From Antitrichia curtipendula (lineage: Eukaryota; Streptophyta; Bryopsida; Hypnales; Leucodontaceae), in the NCBI GenBank assembly GCA_951230915.1, contig OX579633.1:22788574-22852573 (forward strand): a stretch of DNA of 64,000 nucleotides. The letters are read 5' to 3'. Made by a program: the position numbers and the translations under genes. The notes under the pieces were generated by a model that did not search any database, was not told the DNA's origin, and saw only the letters and a list, made by a program, of their open reading frames with translations. Shown here in pieces: positions 56,921 through 64,000 of this stretch (the first letter of the stretch is position 1; every line of letters begins with the position of its first letter).

Positions 56921-57445
56921 CAACCAAATGGAAAGGTTATTTGGATAATCTTCATTTAATTACTTTCTCCTCCACTATTCATTTTAGTCATATACCATTT
57001 ACTTCATTTTATTCAAAATTACATATAAGGGTAAAGGCTCACAAGTCACAATGGACTCTCACTAGATTGCAATTGCTACAATCACAATCAACAATGCACC
57101 CAAGTGCACAATCAGCCTCAATGGCCTCCCAGTGTACACTTCTAAGCACAAACTCAAAATAGGAGCACACCACCAGCCCTCACTAGGTCTAATTACTACC
57201 ATAAGCAACCTCTCATCCAAAATGTACTCAAAACCTTACAAACCAGGCAACAAAAGTCCAAAAAAACCCACCTCCCCTTCTTTTTTTAAATTGACTCCAA
57301 AGCTTCTTCTTTTTTAAATGACTTACATCATATGGTTTATAAGTGAAAAAAGACAAAAGGCTGGTTGCTCCTCCAAGTTCCAAGATCTCCTTCAAATGAT
57401 TTGAACTTCTTCCTTAAGCGCAACTCCAAGTGCGTGGGCCCATAA
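56921..57445. other. Non-coding stretch
   Basis: Short frames here are low-complexity and unconvincing. No repeats were recognised. It lies between the kinase-like relic and the copia-related repeat. Confidence 0.4.
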
Positions 57446-58037
57446 CCTATTGAGATTACAAAGGTATGAATGGAAGAAAGGCTTTACTTAGATGGTAGGA
57501 AGATACCAAAGCCCATGAGTGGGCTGCATATAAGGTAGAAGCCTTTCACTAGTTATCCACAATCTTTGTGGAATAACTAACCACAATGAGCAATACCTAA
57601 TATACTCTAAGTCTAACTAAGTGTCTAATGCTACTCCTAGGGCTGAATGTACATGTTCTTCAACAGGGTTTTCATCGCATGTCACCCTCCAATCATGTTG
57701 TGGCTAGAAGCCTTCAACCAAATCTGAAGGGCAGTCAATTAGTGGTTCATTCAGCTCTCGCAGTATACTATTCCAATATTCCACATTCAGACCAAAGGCA
57801 GTTGCAAACCCCTATTGAGATTATAAAGGTATGAATGGATGAAAGGCTTTACTTAGATGGTAGGAAGATACCATGCCCCATGAGTGGGCTGAACATAAGG
57901 TAGAAGCCTTCACTAGTCATCCACAAACCTTGTGGGATAACTAACCACAATGGGCTGCCTTTGACTACAAGCAATACCCAATGGACTCTAACACTAACTA
58001 AGTGTCTAATGCTACTCCTAGGGCTGAATGTACATAG
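57446..58037. repeat. Direct repeat of about 215 bp, downstream of the copia gene
   Basis: Two similar blocks, about 57446-57655 and 57812-58037, share GAGATTA.AAAGGTATGAATGG, GGCTTTACTTAGATGGTAGG and CTACTCCTAGGGCTGAATG in the same order. They flank about 155 bp of unrelated sequence. On the minus strand they lie just after the end of the copia polyprotein, so they are probably a rearranged 3' UTR/LTR. Confidence 0.75.
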
Positions 58038-59196
58038 TCTACACTAATATGTACATGATCTTGACCCCTCCCACTTTGAGAGTGGTCAAAGGCTCCAAGG
58101 CCCATTTTCCCAATCAAGTTTTGGTGTTGTGGCTTCCTAAGGGCCTTGGTCAACACATCAGCAACCATAGCTTGGGTAGGCACATACTTGAGCTCAATCA
58201 CCTCAGCCTCCGCTCGTTCACGAATGAAATGGTATTGCACATCAATGTGCTTCGTTCGAGAGTAGTGGGTGGGATTCTTGGCCAAAGCAATGGCCCCTTG
58301 GTTGTCACACGAGATTGGTGTGCTCCCCTCTTGGACAAGGCCAACACCAGCCAAAAGTTGCCTCAACTAAATGGCCTCCTTGGTGCATTGGCTCATGGCC
58401 ATGTACTCCGCCTCCGTTGTAGAAAGAGCAATGGTGGGCTGTCTCTTTGAATTCCATGAAATGGCACCCACTCCAAGCATAAACACGTAATCGGTGGTCG
58501 ATCTTCTATCCCCCTCATTACCAGCCCAATCCGCATCACAAAAGCCATGCAACCTCACATGGGGACCTCCAAGTTGCAACTCCAATCCAAGTGTGCCTTG
58601 AAGGTACCTCATCACTCTCTTCACCGCTGCCTTGTAAGGCACACCTAGCATTTCAGCCCTCACCTCTCCAAATTCAGCATCCGTGAGCTTGGGCAACTTC
58701 CCATGAGTGTCAAGTGGTGTACCTATGGCTTTGCACTCCTCCATGTTGAACCGCTTGAGAATTTCTTCAAGGTACTTGCGTTGGCTCATGGTGATGGTGT
58801 GGACAGCCCTATCCCTCTTGAACTCCACTCTAAGGCAATACTTCAGCTCTCCAAGATCACTCATCTCATACTCCTTCTTGAGCATATCCTTCACTTCAAG
58901 CATCTTGGTCATGCTACTTGCAAGGAGGATTAGATCATCCACATATAGGATCACAATCACCAAATGCTCACCACTTTGCATGGTGTACAAAGAGTGATCA
59001 GCATGGCCTCTTTGGAAGCCCTTCCTCACAAACATGGCATCAATATCCCTATACTAAGCTCTCCCCGATTGCTTCAACCCGGGAAGTGCCTTCTTCAACT
59101 TGCACTTGAGATGCCCTTGGCCTTCTTGCACAATGCCTTGGGGCTTTTCCATGTAGATCACCTCCTCTAGCTTGGGGTTGAGAAGAGCGTTGCTAG
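57998..59196 (-). pseudogene. Ty1/copia polyprotein fragment: reverse transcriptase end and RNase H
   Basis: The fragment starts at about 59196 inside the reverse transcriptase (LEEVIYMEKPQG, CKLKKALPGLKQSGRA). It continues with the catalytic YVDDLILLASS (about 58930) and SDLGELKYCLRVEFKRD. The RNase H domain follows, with LHGFCDADWAGNEGDRRST, STTEAEYMAMSQ and CDNQGAIALAKNPTHYSRTK. The end is KADVLTK-like (VADVLTKALRKPQ). TAG codons at 59054-59056 and 58367-58369 both stand where Trp is usual (RA-W-Y and EAI-W-LRQL). The 5' two thirds (gag, protease, integrase) are missing, cut off at a short GAGCGG-rich repeat near 59197. Confidence 0.82.
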
Positions 59197-60208
59197 CGCG
59201 TGAGCGGAGAGCGGGGAGCAGGAAGTGGTGAGCGGGGAGGGCAGATTTTAATTATTAAAAAGAAATTCTTCAAAATAAGGAAATAAAGTTGAATGAACAC
59301 GAATAAAAAATATGATGTAAACTGATGGAAATGGATGAAAAAAAATCCGGATGTACATAGAAATGGACGAAGCATGGGGCGGACAATAGATGAAATTGGA
59401 TGAAAAAAGTAGATGAAAAGTGGATCCAAAAAGTAGATGAAAAGTAGACCAAAAAGTAGATGAAAAATTTGGATGACAAATGGGTAGCAAAGTAGATGAA
59501 AGTGGATGAAGAAATTGGATGGGAAAGGTGGGTGACAATAAATGGGACAACTTCACAACATCAGAGCTTCAGAAATTGGAACTCGTTCATGAAAATGGAT
59601 AACTACCCGAATGACAAACTCATCAAAATCCAAATGACTAACTGATGACAAGGATTTGCTGAAAAATATTGCCTTTTACGAGAATGATGACACTACATTT
59701 ACAAAAGAGGGTTTAGCTAACTGAGGACCTAAGACCGCGTAATAACAATGCTTTATAACCGTGGAAGACAATAGATCAATGTTATAGAGAACTGATGTTT
59801 TGAAGTGGCTGCATGGTTAATGAACCTAGTTAATGAACCTAGTTAACTATGCATTCCTTTGTTGTACAGTTCGGAATCATAAAACATTTACACAGAATTG
59901 TAGCATTTCACTTGTACGCCAAAACTCAGAAGACTCCATTGCTTTATGCGGTGTACTGAAATTAAATGTGGAGATTCATACAATGCTAATTCAAAACACA
60001 AAACATAATGTCTGAATCTAAAAAAGCAATACAGAGAACTCCAGTACATTATTTTGATAGGATGGCCTACTCCTACAAGGTTCAGAAAATGCAAGTAGTG
60101 ACCCTTCTGGTCTCACTACTACTTCATTAATAACACTTGTGGTCACATGAAGATCTCTGGGAATGTATAAGCACTTTCTTTCTAACTAGGGTCTAAGTGG
60201 TTAAGTAT
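59197..60208. other. Non-coding stretch with a minisatellite
   Basis: From about 59320 to 59530 short words such as AAAGTAGATGAAAAGTGGAT recur with a loose period near 20 bp. This accounts for the low-complexity Ser/Phe-rich frames on the minus strand. The rest, up to the SWIM end of MULE copy B, shows no gene. Confidence 0.5.
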
Positions 60209-63200
60209 CTAACTAAGAAGTATTAGCTTCACCTCATTGAAACTAAAACTGGGAGCATGAATGAAGCCATGTACTGGGGATTGCAGGTTACAAATGACGG
60301 TAAAAAAGAAATAAAGGTGCTTACAGTTTGACCAATGACCGTGCTTTCCTAAGGCCTTTGTCTTCATCTCTTTGAAATAAGGACACGTGCACTCTGGAAA
60401 CGATGAAATCGTAAGCATGTATTGCTCAATCCGCGGTTCTACTCCAGAAGTTAAACAAACTATGCATCCAAATCCAGGGTGAGGAACCATAGTCACTCTA
60501 TGAATTTGTGCATTCAATATCATGGCTGAAGCGGTATTGTTTGCATGCTTCCCTATAGGTGCCTTCAGGTTCTGATGAATGATTTTTTCTTATCGTAATT
60601 TAGGATGTTCGTCAGGTGCCAATGGAATGGGATAAGCATTGACCAAGTCAACCCCACACTCTCCCCCAAACACCTGCGAGGTGAAATTACTTCACGTTGA
60701 GGAAGTCTGAAGCCAGCTGATTCTAAGGCTAAAATCTCTTGCTTTGACAACGCAGTGCCCCTTTTAACAGGCCAAATGTCAGGAACGGAGGGTTTAGACA
60801 ACACCCACTTCCGCTTCGCCCCCTTCACACAACGTTCTATATCATCATTGCAAAAATAGAACTCCATACGCTCGTTTTTATTTTTCTTGTAATTCACCAT
60901 TATACCTGTATATGTTGGTGCGGCTGTACTGACGCTATTTTGGACAATCCTTGTTGTGCATTTCTTCTTTGTATTCGCTTGAAGGGCAAAACATGCCTTT
61001 GTAGATGTTTGGGAAAGCCTTGCAATGTGCCAGGTCAGGACATCACAGTCGGTCTCTTGGATACATGATACATGGAAGGAAGGACCTTGAGTACGGCACT
61101 GGGATTCCTGACGCGTTTCAATAAACAAGGGTACGTCTACTTCCACAGTTGGGCACACATCCTCTACAATTGGGGTTAGAGAAGGAGCACTTGTGGAAGC
61201 CTTCCACGATCTTGTCTGTACTCGGGGATGTGAGAAGTTCACTTTATTCGGTCTATGTGAATCATGCTCGCATCCCAAAGGGTGGTCCGCCTTTCTTTTC
61301 TGTGATCCAAATACTTCTTCACCTTCAAAATGAGGCTGTCTACTAAAAAATTCTTGAACTGATGGAAGTCTTGAAATAGCTTCAGTGAGCACCTTCGGAT
61401 TCCCGCTTCGTTGAGCTGATCGTTGGGCAACGCGGAGTAGTAATTCTTCCTTTCCAGGACCCGTCCCTGCATCTCCGCCTTTAAGGTATTGGTAATACCT
61501 TACCATCTGCATAAACGCTCTGACAAAATCATCAACAGTGGTAATGTATAAATCGTTCCCACGATTTTCAGACTGTTGAAGCCACTTATTGTATACAGTC
61601 TCGGCGAGGTTGCACGAGGGCATCTCGGCCTTCTCCATGTCAAACAGATCCTGAAGACATCGGAAGCATGTCAAATTAGTATAAATGACTAACATCATTA
61701 ATTCACTTGCCACTTGTCAAAACATAAAAATAAGACTTGCTGAAGAAACACACTTACCAGTTACATGAACCCCCCCCATTGTCGATAACGAAAGTGCCAA
61801 AATGAGAGCCAAAGTTCCAAACGATGTAGGCCGTCTTCAGTTGTGGCACTGGATGAGGTCCACCATACTTTAATCGCAAGATAACGTTCTTCAGATTGTT
61901 CCGTTGAAATGGCACTTTTGTACTGTTTGCATAGAAGTCGGTGTTGATCTTCTAAGTCCGCCCGTATATCAGCCTTTGTATGCTTTTCCATGGATTGGGT
62001 CCAATGAAAAAGGCAAGTCCGCTCTCGATTCTCCATGGGTATATTAGTGTCACCTGATCCGTAGATAATTTGTACCGCATTCCAATTTGCTTGGGCACTA
62101 TCTGCCATGAACCCTTTGAACTGAGTTTTAGGGACCCCATGTCTCTGCAGAACTGAATTTAGATTTGTCCAGAATATGACTTGTGCAATACAGTCTTCTG
62201 ATTGCATGTCGCACATGGCAATGGTCATTACTCGACAGTATACACTGTCATAAACGTGGCATGCCATGGTAGTCCATCCTTTTACTCATTTCACATGATC
62301 AAACATCATCCAAGCATCCTAGAGGTCACCACCACTTTGCATACGCTTGACCAAGTCTACTCCACTGCCTGGACCTACTTCCGACATTTTAAAGACAAAG
62401 ACCTTGTCCTTGTCAGAGCCTTGACCTGGGAATTTGCTCTCTTGAACAAATGCCCAAGTACTTGCCCCCCGCAACTTTGTTATGCTATCCATAACTCCAA
62501 ACCTCCTCAGGTACTTGAAAGAAGCGACCTCGTTACGAATACTGGGTGAACCGAAATACTTACATTTATCCAGGACAGGTACGAGTTCTTCAATATTCAA
62601 AGTCTTCTGCAATTCTCCATCAGGGCATAGAAGAAGTTCACCCAACAGTTCTTTTGTGGCCTCCAAAACAATGGCTGAATTTCTGCCAATTGGTGTCTTC
62701 TCCATTTGATCTTCTATTAGGCTTCGAGTCCTCTCCTTCATGTCGCGAAGCTCACCATCCTTGACGGGATGCTGATGATCGCCGAGATGAATAAATGCAC
62801 GAGTTATAAGCGGATTCCCCAAGACGTAATACACCCTCACAGCGCAACGAGATATACAACTTGGCGCTTCCTTACAACTCTTGCAGACAAGGGTAGAGCC
62901 AGTTGGATGCGGTACTCCAATATCAAGCGGGCTAGGAGAGAAGCCTTCCCACTCCAACTCGTTTACTGGATTTGTTCTTTGCACTCGACCCAAGTACTCA
63001 CAATTCCCGTTCTTGCATCTGAGATGACCGACACATACGGAGGTACGAAACGACAAGCCATGACTGTTTGTTATATTTGTAGTAATCGTTTTTGTCCACA
63101 CATGACCATTGTACCTCTTATCCATACCAATCATTTGTTTCGCATATGATGGAGCCCCCAACGAATCAACGGCTGGTAATTCAAAAATAACGTCGCCATT

Positions 63201-63851
63201 GAAATTCGAAGGAAGCATTGTAATCTTGTGTGTTGTAATTGTGTCGTAATCTATTTTAGACATAGCATTTCTACATCCCTTCCGTCCATGAAGTCCTTTC
63301 AAACAATCAATTACTGATGCTACAGAAGCAGTTTTGGTACTGGGAATCACAGTAATAGTCTGCTCTCCCAAATTAGAACTAGGGACTGGAATATCTGACG
63401 AGCAATCCCATGCTTTCAAAGTTGGTTCTGTGTTCTCAGTGTCAGAGTCATCGCTGAGAAGGGTTACTGTGAAGACACCAGGCTCAACTTTAGGAACCTT
63501 CATAGGTGGCGTCTGAAATGACGAAGAAGAAAAACGTTGATCAGGCACTAAGTCTGCGGATTCCGACCGATCAGAATTACTTACCCCATAGGCCCTATAT
63601 TTCCCAGCTTTCAAGTGCCACAATCTATTCACGCCTTCCAAACTAGGTACTTGACCGACAGTGTGAGTTAGGACTTTCGTCTCTACATCAGATATTTCTT
63701 CATCGATATGCAGAGAGTCCGCATGTAAGTTAAATCTAATACCCAATCGAAAGGCAGACACCGCAGCGAGACCATCAAGGTCCAGTGGAAACAATATAGG
63801 AACCCCATCAGCGGCGCCATTCACGATCACCATATCCAGAAACTCTGACAT
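60209..63851 (-). pseudogene. MULE-like transposase with SWIM zinc finger, copy B (broken)
   Basis: The likely start MSEFLDMVIVNG at 63851 opens a long acidic N-terminus (SDDSDTENTEP at about 63460). The Cys-rich part GMDKRYNGHVW and CVGHLRCKNGNCEYLG follows (about 63120-62980). The core then comes: VKTPIG-like Lys-rich helices, GPGSGVDLVKRMQ, FDHVK-stop-VKGW, GFMADSAQANWNAVQ and RTCLFHW. The exon ends HFRYRQWGGFM. After an intron of about 100 bp come PSCNLAETVYNKWLQQ and HFEGEEVFGSQKRKA, ending in the SWIM finger CTCPYF...NCKHLYFFF near 60320-60400. Stops: TAG 62319-62321, TGA 62286-62288, TAA 61761-61763, plus a shift near 60560. It shares gene structure with copy A but is well diverged from it. 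Terminal repeats were not found. Confidence 0.75.
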
Positions 63852-64000
63852 CGCTAAATATTTCAATTCACAGCATGGACACAAACAATCTCACGATCAC
63901 CATGTGACGCTCTCTAACACGTAAACTACGAACTCATAGTGCAGGGAGGTACATGAAATAACACAGCAAGCAAATAAACTGAATCCTGCATACCGGACGA
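63852..64000. other. Upstream flank of MULE copy B
   Basis: Probably the promoter or 5' UTR side of the minus-strand transposase; nothing else is visible before the window ends. Confidence 0.4.

Noticed and set aside
59193..59556. Phe/Ser/His-rich minus-strand frames of up to 102 codons
   Set aside because: They arise from the short-period minisatellite at 59320-59530 and have no protein-like composition.

Overview
This window is nuclear DNA of a land plant. The evidence is GT-AG introns of roughly 90-350 bp, three TTTAGGG telomere-type repeats inside an intron, a plant DSE1/TANMEI-type WD40 gene, and a typical plant transposon load (CACTA, MULE, Ty1/copia, several MITE families). Compact introns and the particular transposon proteins suggest a seed-free plant such as a bryophyte, but the sequence alone does not prove this. 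Layout: 2.2-5.8 kb and 60.2-63.9 kb hold two diverged, broken copies of the same MULE-like transposase with a C-terminal SWIM zinc finger, both on the minus strand. From 7.7 to 11.1 kb there is a tandem array of about nine 383-bp units, each carrying two dyad sites of the form TCTCG-N4-CGAGA. Directly after it, 11.3-16.1 kb is a multi-exon gene whose product combines a ParB-like segment with a beta-class-like DNA methyltransferase fold. Its reading frame has in-frame stops and its methyltransferase motifs are unusual. This array-plus-gene pair is the most novel item here. From 19.0 to 22.8 kb lies an intact 13-exon WD40 gene (DSE1/TANMEI homologue). It converges with a single-exon coiled-coil gene at 23.3-25.0 kb on the minus strand. 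These two are the only clearly intact host genes. From 25.6 to 36 kb the DNA is AT-rich and consists of MITEs, degenerate repeats (including a 1.6-kb stretch full of CCAA..TTGG motifs) and transposon relics. From 36.1 to 54.7 kb there is a nested transposon stack: a MITE-like element split by an internally deleted CACTA element (target duplication GAG), itself split by a 14.7-kb CACTA element of the same family in opposite orientation (target duplication TAT). The inner element carries a frameshifted TNP2 transposase on the minus strand. On the plus strand it carries a mosaic second gene (Transposase_24-like, FCP1/HAD-like, TNP1-like parts), which is in turn interrupted by a 2.0-kb TG...CA insertion. 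From 55 to 59.2 kb there are relics of an unknown repeat protein, a kinase-like pseudogene and the 3' half of a copia polyprotein. Working together: the host genes are independent. The transposon genes belong to their own elements. The palindrome array and the ParB/methyltransferase-like gene may form a functional or mobile unit, which is an inference. Most nonsense codons in the decayed genes are TAG or TGA that single C-to-T or G-to-A changes would explain, as expected from methylation-driven decay.
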